Assembly (NCBI GenBank): GCA_002778195.1
Contig: PCDI01000014.1
Coordinates: forward strand, 576,897 to 640,896
Direction: 5' to 3'
From: Raffaelea ambrosiae
Lineage: Eukaryota > Ascomycota > Sordariomycetes > Ophiostomatales > Ophiostomataceae
Length of the DNA stretch: 64,000 nt
Made by a program: the position numbers and the translations under genes. The notes beneath the pieces were generated by a model. It searched no databases. It worked only from the letters and a program-made list of their open reading frames with translations, and was not told the DNA's origin. Every line of letters starts with the position of its first letter. Positions within the stretch are counted from its first letter, which is position 1. This document shows, piece by piece, positions 19,067 through 31,100 of the stretch.

Positions 19067-21813
19067 TCACATGTCCACCATCCAGTCTGACCACGGATCT
19101 CCACCGACGCCGCCGTTTGGCGTCCCAATCCGGCTCCCGTCAGCCGGTTGCAGATGCGCGTAGTGGAGAAAGTCCAGTGTATGGCTTGTTGCTGCTGATG
19201 TCGACGGCATGCCCGTGTCTGTCATGCACATGGCTGCATCCTGCATGGCATATCCAGTCGCCATTGATACTGCCGTATCTGGCATCATGCCTGCCGCCGC
19301 CGGCGAGTACAACTGCCACGTGGCTGTATGGTCCGCAGCCATCAGTCCGCCAAAGTCCATGTCTTGTTCCAGATCTATCATGCTGGCGGCTATGGTGACA
19401 GGAGACACGTCGGCGCCGGTCTGTGGCAAGAAGGCGTTGTGTGCATGCCAGCTGCCGGTGTTTCCGTCGAGTGCGAAAACCCCCTCCAAGCCTACCTGGC
19501 TTCGGATGGTCCCCGGGCCCGAGCCGCCCGTCACATGTGCGGGGTCCAAAGAGAAGGCCATGGGGGCGGCCGACGCACTGCCGTTGGTGACCATGTCACT
19601 GCGGAATTCGGGTGTGGGAATCGAAGGAGTCGTCCGTGGCGTGGGAGAGTTGTGCGACAGGCCCGGCGGCGGCGGAACGGCGTTGGAAAGCGGCATGGTG
19701 GAGACCGGAATCGAGCCAGTGTGGCCTGCCCGGGTTGCTGCCACGGACGAGGTCGCGTTGATCTGCTGCATGTGCATGCCGTCCGGGGTGCCCACTGCCT
19801 GGCTGGAAAAGGACATGTTTCTGGGGCTGGGACCGCTTCCCGGGGCCACGGACGGTGGCCGCGATGTGGACATGACGAAGCCGGCCTGATTCGGTGGCGA
19901 TGTCATCGAATAGGGACTGCCGTCGTCACTGCGCTCCGATCCCGGACCCGTGCTGGTGGCATAGAAGATATGCTGCTGCTGCGAAAGCTGCTGTTGTTGC
20001 TGCGAAAGCTGCTGTTGTTGCTGCGAAAGCTGCGAAAGCTGCTGCTGCTGTTGTTGCGGCTGTTGCGGCTGTTGTTGTTGATGTTGTTGCTGCTGCTGTG
20101 GTTGCTGTTGTTGTGTCTGCTGCTGTGGTTGCTGCTGCTGCTGTTGGTGGTGCTGGACTGGGTGGAAGATAAACGCTTGCTGCTGGCCACGACCATACTG
20201 GGAGCGCTGCCGAGACAGCTGTCGCTGCGGCTGTTGAGCTTGTTGCTGTGGAGGATGGGGGAGGGGCTGTTGCATGTCCAGTGACGACGGAGAAATCGAC
20301 GTTGCGGGGGGCTGGGCGGAGGCAGGTGGAACGGCGGCTCTCCCAGACATTTGGGCGAGCCCTGGAAAATGCTTGTTGAACATATCGTTGATAACAATCT
20401 CGCGTTCCCGCACACCGGCTTCGTCATTCAGACTAGAACCTGAAGGCGGTTTGTTAATTTCTGAAAGTAGTGGCGCAGAAATAGGAAAATCAGAATCAGG
20501 AAGAGCAATATCAGAAAGATCGGGAGAAAGAGCAGAAGCAGGAATAGGGCGAAGAGCAGGAGCGGGAGGAGAAGCAAGAGCAGGGGTAGCGATCCAATTC
20601 GACATCGTGGTGCCCAAGGTAGCGCTCGTCAAGGCAGGCATCGCAATGGCAGGTGTTGCTTTGCCAGAGAACGAGCCAGGGTCCGGGGTCGAAAACCCAG
20701 AAGAGAAGACAGGGGTAGAATAGCCGGTAGTAGTGCCAGAAGATACACCGCGAGTGGCAGTGGCAGGCGAAGCGATGACTGAAGATGTAGGGAGGGTTGT
20801 AGGGACAAAGGCAGGAGCCGTAATCCAGGCAGAGGAGGTAGCCGGAGCAGAAACAGGGGTGAGAAGCCCGTCAAAAGCCAAGTTGGAAGCAACGGAAACA
20901 GGGGCAGGAACAGGACTCGAGGCAAGACCGGAAACAGGTCCGGAAGCAAGTCCGGAAGCGAGTCCGGAAGCAAGTCCGGAAGCAACTCTGGAGGCAGGTC
21001 CAGAAGTGAAACCAGAAGCCAATCCAGAAGCTGGACCAAAAACAGAGCCAAAAGCCAAACCAGGAGCAGAAGCAAGTCCAGAAGCAAAACCAAAAGAAAA
21101 ATCATAAGAATACCCAGGTTCACGTCCAGGACCACGTCCAGGACCACGTCCAGGACCACGCCCAGGACCACGTCCAGAAAGGCGCCCAGGATCACGTCCA
21201 GGACCATGTCCAGAATCCCGTCCAGAAACACGTCCAGAAGCAGAAACAGTACCGTGTTGGCAATTGATAAAAGCAGGAAACACATGGGTCGCCGTGGGAA
21301 GCGCATGAGCAGGACAGCACGCAATGTTCGCAAAATCAAACTCGGCGGCAAAACCGCCATGGGCTCGCTTCGAGGACGTACCATTGTGGCCGCGAAGGCG
21401 GGTCAGCTCGTCGTCTTCCTCCTCGTACATGTCCTCCTTTAGCACAATGTCTTCGGAGATGCGGAAGCCGCGGCCGGTGCGCCTCTTGTGGATGGTGGAG
21501 GCCATGCGTGCCGACTGAACGCGCGCCTCGATACTACGGTCGGTGCGCCGCGAGGCCGCAATGAAGGCGCGTTCCTGGTTCTCTTCGTGAGATCGCTCCG
21601 GTTGTTGCTGCACGGGTCAGAAAGTCAGCCCGCAAAGATCCCAGCGGGCCACACGAGGTGACGGCCCCGAAAATGAGAGGAGGAGCGGCATCGAGACGGC
21701 CCCGACGTGGGGGGGTCCCGTCCAGCCTCCCGCGGACATACCTTTTTCGGTATTTTGTTTGCAGCACCCGGCGCCGATGGCATAGGGCTGCTCCGTGGCT
21801 GTTTTCTTGGCAT
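19067..21813 (-). CDS. Large low-complexity protein, possible transcriptional or developmental regulator (unrecognised)
   Basis: Two exons on the minus strand, 21813-21742 and 21607-19067, join in phase 0 across an intron with a GTATGT donor, an internal GCTGAC branch-like site and a GTGCAG acceptor, giving 870 residues. The most conserved-looking part is N-terminal: MPRKQPRSSPMPSAPGAAN, then a charged helical stretch with ERSHEENQERAFIAASRR and HKRRTGRGFRISEDIVLKED. The middle is repeats: Gly-Arg-Gly-Pro units (12-base period), then Ala-Ser-Gly-Leu units (about 15-base period). It is followed by a glutamine-rich domain (19970-20270) and a Ser/Pro/Thr-rich C-terminus ending in WSDWMVDM. No enzyme motif or DNA-binding domain was recognised. 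The composition resembles fungal transcription co-regulators, which is inference only. The long gene-free region upstream would fit a heavily regulated gene. Confidence 0.75.
19970..20165 (-). repeat. CAG/CAA-rich tract coding polyglutamine
   Basis: On the minus strand this tract encodes interrupted Gln runs (HQQQQQ, QQPQQQ, QLSQQQQ). The LSQQQQQ unit is repeated three times, with 18-21 base spacing. Confidence 0.9.
20930..21245 (-). repeat. In-frame tandem repeats (12- and 15-nt periods) in the 870-residue protein
   Basis: Between 21120 and 21240 a CCAGGACCACGT-type 12-mer recurs about ten times, coding Gly-Arg-Gly-Pro. Between 20930 and 21000 an AAGTCCGGAAGC-type 15-mer recurs, coding Ala-Ser-Gly-Leu. 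Both keep the reading frame. Confidence 0.9.
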
Positions 21814-23100
21814 GCTGGCAAGGGGTCGACAACGGGTCGACGAACAAATAGACGATAAAAGGGTCCTCTTTTATTTTTTTTATTTTTCTGGTCCCCTGGC
21901 GCGATGATCGGCACGACTTCTCGAACGCTCGTGGCACGGAATCGTATAGTCTCTGGTGTCTGGACAAGCAGTCGCCAGAAAGGAGAGCGGTAGTATACAA
22001 ACAACAATGTATGATGGACAGGACGGACAGCTCTGGTTGGTCGCCAGCGCGCATACACGCACGTTCTTCGACTACAGAGACGAGCCCGTTTTTGCCGACT
22101 GGTGAATCATACACTCAGAAAAAGAAGGAGAATATGGGTTGGGCAGCGTGTGGAGTGCAAGCAGAGGGAGAAGAGGATAAAATGGAAAATAATCAGAAGA
22201 AGAGAAAAAAAAGAAGTATGCAGTTGAAGCAAGAAGAGATGGGGAAAGAAAGGGGGGGAGGAGGGGAGGACGCCCGGATATGGAGGGATCTTCTCTGCGA
22301 GTAAGCCGGCCGAGAGGTCTTGTGTGTGTGTGTTGTTGTTTTTCGTTTTTTGTCCGTTCCTTGGGTCCTTTTTGGTTCTGTGGTTGTGCGTTTTCTGGTT
22401 CTGGTGGTCCAGACTGAGCTGTTGGTGGTGGTGTTGGTGGAGGAGTGGCGCTGACACGATCAACGCTGGGCTGGCGTGTGGAAGCGAGGGAAGCAAGGGA
22501 AGCAGAGAAACTGTGAGGGAGCAGGGATAAAGGGGAGGGATCGAGAGACGGTGAAGATCGCAGTGTGAAGACAAAACGATGGCCAGACGAAGAAGGAGAA
22601 GAGGAGGAGAGGGAGGGACGTCCTTGATATGGAGCAAAGATGCAAATAGGGAGGATATGCACATAAATAGCAAGGCGATGGCAGTTGGTGAAGGAAGGTG
22701 CGCCCCCAAGAGACAGTGCCGAATCGGGAAACACAGTCCAGTAGGGCCAGCAGCGAGAAGGGCTAGGTGGCTAGCACAGCTAGACAGAAGGCGCGAGGCG
22801 AGCGCCCCAGACGGAAGGAACGACAGCACACGGTGACAACACACAAGGAAAGAGCGATGAACGGCGGCGCAGAGGGGAGAGGGGCGTGCAGACAGGGGGT
22901 GCAGACAAGAGGCTGAAGACAAAAAAGAGTGCTCCTTCCCGGACGGCAGGAGCAAGCTCTGTTGCTTGAGCAGCGCGTCTTTCCCTGCAGGACATACGAG
23001 GGCGTGCACGCTAGTTGGACGGTAGACAGGTCAGGCGGGCCAAAAGGCCGTGGTTATGAACAAAGTATGACACACGCGTAGAGTCACCTTCGAGGCCGCC
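21814..23100. other. Probable long 5' leader / promoter of the 870-residue protein gene
   Basis: Seen from the minus strand the interval is strongly C/T-rich (for example 22180-22270 and 22540-22620), like fungal 5' leaders, and runs toward the start codon at 21813. Overlapping open frames (up to 300 codons) are Leu/Ser/Pro-rich by-products of this composition. No coding signal was seen. Confidence 0.45.
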
Positions 23101-26100
23101 CGCACGGTTGGCTCTGGAGAAACGGCATCTTCAATGATAAGACATAGGGGCAGACATCAAAAGGGCCTCTGGAGCAGAAGATCCATCTCGAGCCTCGGGG
23201 AACATAGGCAACAATGCCGACGCACCCCGGAGTTGGGCTGGGCACGACTTACAGCGGAAGAATGTGGAGCAGAGCAGAGGGAAAGAAATCGAGAGGCCGA
23301 CCAGAATGGGGATAGTATGCCCCAGCAGAGACGAGCAGGGTGGATACGCAGGAGCGAGAAAGAGCTCAAGGAGCAGAGACAGATGGGAGATGGGAGATGG
23401 AAGAGAGAGCCTCCAGAAGGCCCGGGCAGACGAGTCAGAGCTGCAGAGCCAACACAAAGAACCAACAGATAGTCTCCTGCCCCAAGACAGACTAGACAGC
23501 CGAGAGCGGCGGCGATCCCAGTGGGACGTTTGCAGTAGACAGAGAGCCAAGGGGAGCCAGAGGCCAAGTACGAGATAGCCCGGGCCGAGTCAAAAGCCCA
23601 TGCTAAGGCAGCAACTACCATGGACTTGGCTGTTGCCTCTTAGTGAGCCGGAAAACAGCGGCAGGCGATCCGGGAGGCCCAGCTAGAGGGAGTGGGGTGT
23701 GTGTCTGTGTGCCAGTAGCGAGCTGTTGGGGGCGTCCAGTGATGGGGGGGTGTGGGTGTTCTCTCTGGGTCTGATGGGTGTTCTCTCTGGGTCTGATGGG
23801 GTTCTGTGGACGAGTGGAGGGGGTGTTGACCGAGAGGCACATGTAAAAAAAAGAAAAGAAAAGCATGGCCGTACAGAAATGGCCGGCACAGCAGCCGAGA
23901 AGGATCGCAAGAAGGGAGGGTGTCATACCAAACGGCTGGAAAGGATTTTGGGGGCTGGGAGAGCCTCGTCTTTGCAGCGGGAGGGAGGGGGGTCTCGACC
24001 TGTCCATGCTCAGGCTTCTGTGTCCCCGTGCCATGCAGAAAGAAGATGGGTTTTCGCTCACGTACCATTGAAATGGCCATGACGTTAGGATGTGGTCGTG
24101 TTGATGAGCATTCTTCTCGTCGGAAAGGAGTCCATATCAAGCCATATCCAGGGCATGCTCGGTATGCATTCTGGGCGTGTTTTCCGTTTGCGGTTCTGCG
24201 GTGTGGATATTGCATAGCACGCTGTTTTGGGGGTTTTTGTTTTTTTGTTTTTCTTCCTCTGCATGTCTCACTCGTGTGTGCCATGTCCCACTTGGAACAG
24301 CCATGCTCTAATTTTTTTTGCCCCCCAACGAGACACCCCATATGCGTTGGTCCCCTGGCTGGAGAGAGAGCTCGAGAGAAAGGCGCAAGGCGTGGTGGCA
24401 AGAGACGACCTTGTTCCACTTCAGAAGAGGATCCATTCGCTGTTGACCTGTTTAGAAACGGTCCTGTAATAATTCGGAAAAGAAGAAAAAAAAAACAGGC
24501 CGAGGTGGAGTCGGGCCTTGGAATGTAAGGATGCCATGCAAGATGGTATGGAAGCCAAGTTGTGATGGGCAAGAACTGCTGAGCAAGAGCAGGACAGGAC
24601 AGGACAGTCGCATGGACAAGGCCCAGTGCATCTGGGGAAAGACAAAGATGGGGAGCAGGGCCAAAGAGCCGCACACGATACACGGAAAACGTGCACGGCA
24701 CACAGTCTTTGGTGGAGCTATGCAGTCGCGAAAAAGGTCCAGATCGAGAAATGGACCTTTGCGGTGCCATGGGAAATGGCTCTTGCCAGCACTAACACGA
24801 CCCAATGGGGAAAACGACTGCGCATGGGGGACCAGCGCTGGGCAGAGGGGGCGACGAACTGCCAGGGAGAACTCCGGCACTCCCAGAGACAAGCCCAACA
24901 TTTTTTTTTTTTGCACTAGAATGATGTGCTGGGCTAGCATGGCCGTTGGATCTTAGGATGCAGATGCAAAGTGTAACTATTAGGGTGTTTACAGTGTATT
25001 TACACTGGCCAGAGAATCGAGTCGCACTGTCAGGCACCCCCCGCCTTCACTTCTACTGGGCATGGTCCGGCGAGAGCTCCAATCTGTTGTTTGTTTGCCC
25101 ACACGGCCCATGGCAACGTTGCGTACGCTGGCCTAGGGAGATCCCAAATAGGACCAGCTAGGATGGAGCTGGCTCTCTCTAGTTTGAATAGAAGGGAAGG
25201 AGATAGATAGATACTATGTAGGAGGCAGAGAAGAAGAATGCAGCCCCAATTCGAAGTGGAATAAACACGGAGTTGCAGAGGGAAGGAAAGAAAGACAGGT
25301 CTGCACCAGACCAGGAGTCCAACGAGAAAAGAAAGAGTGGCAAAAACGGAAAAGAACAGAAAAGAAAAAAAACTCGAGGCAGGTCCGGACCAACGTGTCA
25401 GAGTTCACTTCTTCGCAAGACACACTGCGGCAGAAGCCGACGCACGACCCGAGACACGGAGCACCTACTCCTATGCATGTATGCACATAGCAGAGAGGCT
25501 GGGCTGGTGCTCGAGCTTGTTCTGCGACTTGCATAAGACGGATACGCTTGGACACAGTGGGCTTTTTTTTTTGTTTTCCTTTTTTTTCCTTTTTTTTTTT
25601 CCTGCACCAACCAACAGACAACAACATAGTGCGAAAATGGTGCTCTTGTTTAGACAACGACACGAGCACTGACACGACAGCACCATTCCAATCTCCACTG
25701 TGCCTGTTTGTTCCGCGTCTGCATAGTCGGCAGAAACAGGACCCCCCTCGGTGCTCGTCGCATGCTGTCGTGGAGCATGGTTGATGCATGTGCAGCCTGA
25801 TGGGGACACCGGCTAGCAGAGGAAAGGGGGAGCCTTGCTTGGCAGCCACGCTCTGACGATGCCCATACATTGGCCACAGCCAGAGCCACACTGTTGTCGC
25901 GGCCCTATACCGGATGCATACCTGGCTGCTGGCTCTTGGCAACAGGTCCGAGGTCCACCAGCAACGGCAGCCCCGTGAAGACTTTTGGTCTCTGTCTAGC
26001 AGGGACTAGCTCGGCGCGAGCAGAGACGAGCGGGCGACCGGTAGTTCTTCGGCCCCAGACCAAAGCTGGCGGGCTTGACCTTGTCCATCCATACATGCGC

Positions 26101-27314
26101 TTGACGACAGAATGCTCGGCGGGATGCATACTGTGGGCCCGCACGAATGCTGAAGAGGTATCTGTCCGCTCGAATCTGTTTTTTTTTTCTCTCTCCTAAA
26201 GTCAACTTCGTTTGGGTCTGAAAAGAGCTTCTACGCGGACGATGCCGTTTTCTCCTCAAAATGGAGTCTTTTCTATTGAAGTTGTGATGTTTTGGGTGTT
26301 TTTCTTCTTCATCGATGTTGTTTTCGATATTTTTAACCTTTTTCGATCTCTTTTTTTTTTTTTTTTTCCATTCCTCTTAACAGTATTAAACAATTTAGAT
26401 CTTCCTAGCTCTCGCTTTTTCTCTTTCTCACCTGCTTGTTACCACTTCTGGTAAGAAACTTCCTGGCCATTCCCTATCGCTCAGCTTCCTCGGGGAACGA
26501 CGGGCACGGCAAAGTTCCAGGCCGTAGAAGTTGCACAAGCTGTAGAAGGTGCAAAGACGTCAGTCGCGTTGGTAGGCGGTATGAAGAAGAACAGGAAGGA
26601 GCGAAGAACACCAACACAGAGTAATGCAATAACCAAAAATCGTTGAATTGCACAAGCTCTGTGCAAGCTCGGCGGCCAACGCCAGTTTTCGCTCGGCTGT
26701 CCCTGGGCAAAACACGCAGAACACAAAACACGCAGAACACAGAACAGGCACAACACAACACGCGAAACAGAAAACACACAAAACACACAAAACAACCCAG
26801 TAGGGCGGAATCTATCTCTTTCTTGCAGGGTACCACGGGGCAGAGGTGCAGAAGGGCCGCCAAACCAAGACAACAGAACGGAGCAAAGGCTCCGGGTTTT
26901 GCTTTCTGTTTTCTTGCTCATAGAGGCCGTGCCTTGGGCACCTTACTCGCTTTGCTCACTATGCTCACTATGCTCGCTATGCTCGCTTTGGGCAGTGTCT
27001 GGATAATGCATGTTTTGGACCGGTCTGCAGGGTCGGTGCACAAGAGCTGAGCTGGAAGAAGAAACACAGGTACAAGAACACAAAAATGGGGAAAAACCCT
27101 GCAGCTGGCCACATGTTTCTTGCCTTTTGTCTGCATGCCTGCATATTGGGCTAAGCACGATGCAGTGCATTCGCGCTTGTTTCGATGCAACCCGTTCCCA
27201 CCGAAAATACGGGGTTGACAGGGGTAGGCAAGGGCAGACAAGGGTAGGAATGAGGGAAGGATTCGGGGTGTGGGAAGGGAAGGGAAGGGAAGCACCGAGC
27301 TTGGGTGTGGCAAC

Positions 27315-27352
<38 letters not shown>

Positions 27353-28100
27353 CTGGCAGCCACACACACAGCTCCCCCTGCTGGTGCACAACCTTCTTTC
27401 CTTGGGGCCTGGCCCAATGTCTGGGGCCCTGCAGGGCGGGCTGTGTTGAGTGTGGACGAGAAAGCGGACAAGTCGGCGTACAAGCTGGGCCAGCTGGGCC
27501 AGCTGGCCACGACGTTGTTGCCTCGTTGATTGCGTCGAGTCGTATCAACGTCTCGCAAGCCAAGCCTAGCCTGATCTGGCAGACGCGAAGACTACGCGCA
27601 CAACTCAGAAACAGACAATGCCAAAATCAAACACAGCAGAAACCAGTGCCAGAAAACATGACAGCTGCACACTATGACAGAAGCCTGGACAAAGAGGCAA
27701 AAAGGCAAATAACCAAAGACAGGCAACAGACAGACAACAGACAGACGACAGACAACTGACAAGGCAACTCATACAAAAAAGAAGCAGACAGAAGAAAAAA
27801 AGGCCAACAAACGGTCGAATCCCGGCCAAATCCCCGGATTAGCACTTTCTTCGCAAAAATGAGAGAGAGGAAGATAGGAGAATCAGGGAAAGACAGATCA
27901 TTTGGGCCAAGTCGCTTGCCGATCACCTTGGCCGTCTGGGTGGGAGGAGACACTGTCCAACAGCTGAAGGCAGTACTTTTACTTTTATTTTGGTCGTACT
28001 GTTCGTTAGAGATAGCCGGTCTACGACTCAGTAAACGGGCGAGCTAACAAGAGCCTTGGCAGCATTGGGACTAGCACCACCCAAGACCCACGTCCTCGCC
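23101..28100. other. Gene-free repeat-rich DNA, left part of the 12.3 kb spacer
   Basis: GC is near 50 percent, so this is not AT-rich RIP-type DNA. It contains a 22-base tandem duplication at 23754-23797, a T12 run near 24901, an AC-rich decamer-like repeat at 26700-26792, a nonamer repeat at 26946-26989, and (TG)16 at 27317-27348. Open frames reach 376 codons but have no codon bias, no splice logic and no recognisable motif. Confidence 0.5.
27317..27348 (+). repeat. (TG)16 microsatellite
   Basis: A perfect 32-base TG run lies in gene-free DNA. Alternating purine-pyrimidine sequence of this length can adopt Z-DNA and is usually polymorphic. Confidence 0.95.
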
Positions 28101-31100
28101 CTTTTCCTCGCGCCCACCCCCAGATTCACGCGGACCGTCTAGTGGCGAAACCGCGCGAGAGAAAGAGGGAGATGGTAAAAGATAGAAAGAAGAAATAGAC
28201 AGACAGAAAGAAGAGAGAAAGAAAGAGAAGGATGGGATAAGGAGAGAAAGAAAAAAGAAAAAGAAAGAAAAAGAAAGGGGGGAAAGAGAGAAAGAAAAGA
28301 AAGAAAAAGTATAGAAAAAAATATAGAAAAAAATATAGAAAAAACGATATAGGTGAAGACTGTACAAGCCAGACCAGGAGAAGACAAGAAACGCAGACCC
28401 GTCCGTCCGAACTACGAGAGGAGGAGACCAGACGTGATATCCCCCCTATGAGGTCTACGGCCTAGAATCACTGCAAATCCAGGCCCAATTCAACCCTTTT
28501 CATCCATCTTCTCTCGCCTCGGCTCTCTCCTTATTGAGCTGTGCTCAACCTGTTCTGAAATTGCCTGCTTCTCCCTCCCCCGCTGTTACCCCGTTTCCTT
28601 TCCAAACTGCTTCACTGGATTCGAGGCCGCCACCAACCTTTGGGGGTGGCGCCCTTGGCCACTTGCCGCATCGCGATCGAAGGGTAAGGGGTGGCGATGG
28701 AACAGCTCTGTTTTTTTTGGCTGATTTGGACCCTTTGGTTCCTTTGGTCCTCCCAAATGCCGTTTTATTTTTGTGGCCCATATTCCCAACTTATCGGGTC
28801 TATTGATCTCCAGGATAGAGGTTCTAGACTATCTTACACATCCCTCCTCGACTATCCTTTGCTTATGCTTTCCTTTGTGCGGAACTAAGACCGTCTTTCG
28901 ATTCACCAGTTGATCGTCGTCGATCGACCATTTGGGCCATCGCTGCAGTATGCAGACTCGTACGACCGTACAAACACGCCTTGGGGTCTGGACCTTTATT
29001 TTCTCTTCACTGTCGGGCTATCAAAAGAGAGAGGGGGCCGCTTATGCAGGCAAGGTGTCCATGCTTTCAAAAGGTTCACCCAGAGAAGATAGAAAGAAAT
29101 GATCGGCGCTCTCCTCCTTCGCCGTGCCTTCAGCCTGTCGCCGATCTGCCCAGCACAGACCCAACAGCCAGCAGCTGAACAAAATGGCGCTGGGACGTGG
29201 TTCTGAGAAGTACCCTCCTACCTTGCCAAAATAGAAGCCACACGCACACACCCCCCCAAATCAGGGCCGATGCACGTCCACACCGGCTGCAGGTTGTGCG
29301 TAAGGGCGGCCAAGAAGGGTTGCATTCTTAATTTTTTTGTGTAGTGCACATGGAGAGGGGAAAAAGAAAGAAAAAAAAAGAAAGAAAGAAAAAAGAAAGA
29401 AAAAAAGGAAAAAAAGAAAGCACGGCTTCGGGCAAACTACCCGTGATGGGCACATGGCTTGGCCAAGGATCACCTATCGAGTGTGCACAGGAGGAAAACA
29501 CTGCACTGTAACCAGTTAATATCATGTAAGTCCAAGAGCTCCAAAGCCCAAGAGCCCAGAGGGGCAGCCCTAAAACGGGGACCGTCCAATCACGGAAGCT
29601 GTTCCGGTACCCAATCAGAGTAGAGCCGAGAAGGTAAGTGGAGCCAGTGCCAGCGCTTTCTGGGCACTGGTAGTATGGGAAGGGAGAGAACAAAGAAAAC
29701 GGCCCTCAAGAGGCCCCCCCAAAAAACACTTAGCGGGGAGACTGAATGCCCGAGAATAGGCGAGGGCCTGACTGTAGGCGATATATGTGACCAACCTGCT
29801 TCTTTTACTGGTTAATCTGGGTTAACCGAGCCAAGAGAGGCATCAGATGCCAGGCCAGCCAAGCCGAGGAAAGACGAAGGAAAGGGTACAAGCAAAACCA
29901 AAGAAGAGAAAAAGGAAAAAAGGAAACCGAAAAAGGAAACCAAAACCAGGGAGGGTCGTTTTCCAGTCTCTTCGCTGTTCTTGTTCTTCTCCAAGAGACA
30001 TTAAGATCGGGAGACCAGGAGATCCAGGAGATGCCAAAACCAGTTGACTAAACAGCCGTTTGCCAAAAGTCGACCTTGCTGTTGGTGCTCCTTGGCAGTT
30101 CTTCGGTTCGCCTCGGCTGAAGAAACCGACACTCCAGGGAAGAAAAAAAGAAAAATAGAAAATAGAAACGCATCACAGGGTAGTAAGGACAAAAGGAGGA
30201 TAGACCACAGAAGACACACAGGACTAAGAAGACCCAGAAGGACGCCCCAGAGCAGACCAAGGCGCATGGCCCGAGACCCAAGACCCAAGACCCAACAAAA
30301 ATAGAATAGCAAGACCAGCCAAGCCCGAGACTGATTTCTGCCAACGGCGCCGTAGCTGGTAACCCGCGAAACCTCATCGGGAAGGAGACAAAAGAAAAGA
30401 AAAAGAAAAAGAAAACCCGACACGACACGACAAAAAATTATCTGTACGCTTGGACACATGGAAAAGGACGAACAGACCAGCGAATCGGCAAGCCACCAAG
30501 TCATGGAGAAGACAACAGAGGAGGCTCGACGCGGCTAGTACAGAACAAGGCAAGAAGGAGAGCCCGAGCGTATCAACAAGGGAATAGGAAAATAGGAGAA
30601 TGGGGACGGAGAGAACAGTACAACAGCACAACAGGAGCGGCTAGAATAGGAGAAATCAACACACGCTCAAGAATTGACACCACCGACATTGGACCGACAA
30701 AACAGACGAGCCGCATGCGCCCAAGAGAAAAAAGGGGGGACACCCCAAGCAAGGATGAAGCACGATCCCGAATGGAGGGAACGCAGGGACATCAACTCAG
30801 ACCAGACAAAACAAACAAACCGAAAGAGAAAAGAAAGAAGAAAAAAAACAGAAAAAAAAAGCGAGACCAGCAGCAAGGGAAAAGGGCAAGGTCCAGACCC
30901 CCAAGCACACGTGAAGCCAGAAAAAAGGACCAACGGCATGAGCTCCTGCATAAGACCGTAAGACCGTACGTGGACACCGACTGGGACCCTCCTACTGCAT
31001 GGCCTTCCCCAACCCTCTCACCCCCCCTCCATCATTCACGAGCACGGCTAGCTACCCTTTTGCTCTGCTTTTTTTCGACCCCATCGCATGGCCCCTCAGC

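Noticed and set aside
22107..23009. 300-codon minus-strand open frame
   Set aside because: The Leu/Ser/Pro composition reflects a C/T-rich leader strand; not coding-like.
23640..24770. 376-codon minus-strand open frame in the 12 kb spacer
   Set aside because: It has random-looking composition, no recognisable domain, no GC3 bias and no promoter or splice support.
26500..26620. Possible Cys-rich motif CTSCRRCKDV resembling a zinc cluster start
   Set aside because: Spacing does not match CxxCx6C, there is no matching second half, and the stretch is a short duplicated GTAGAAG(T/G)TGCA(C/A)AAG word in spacer DNA.
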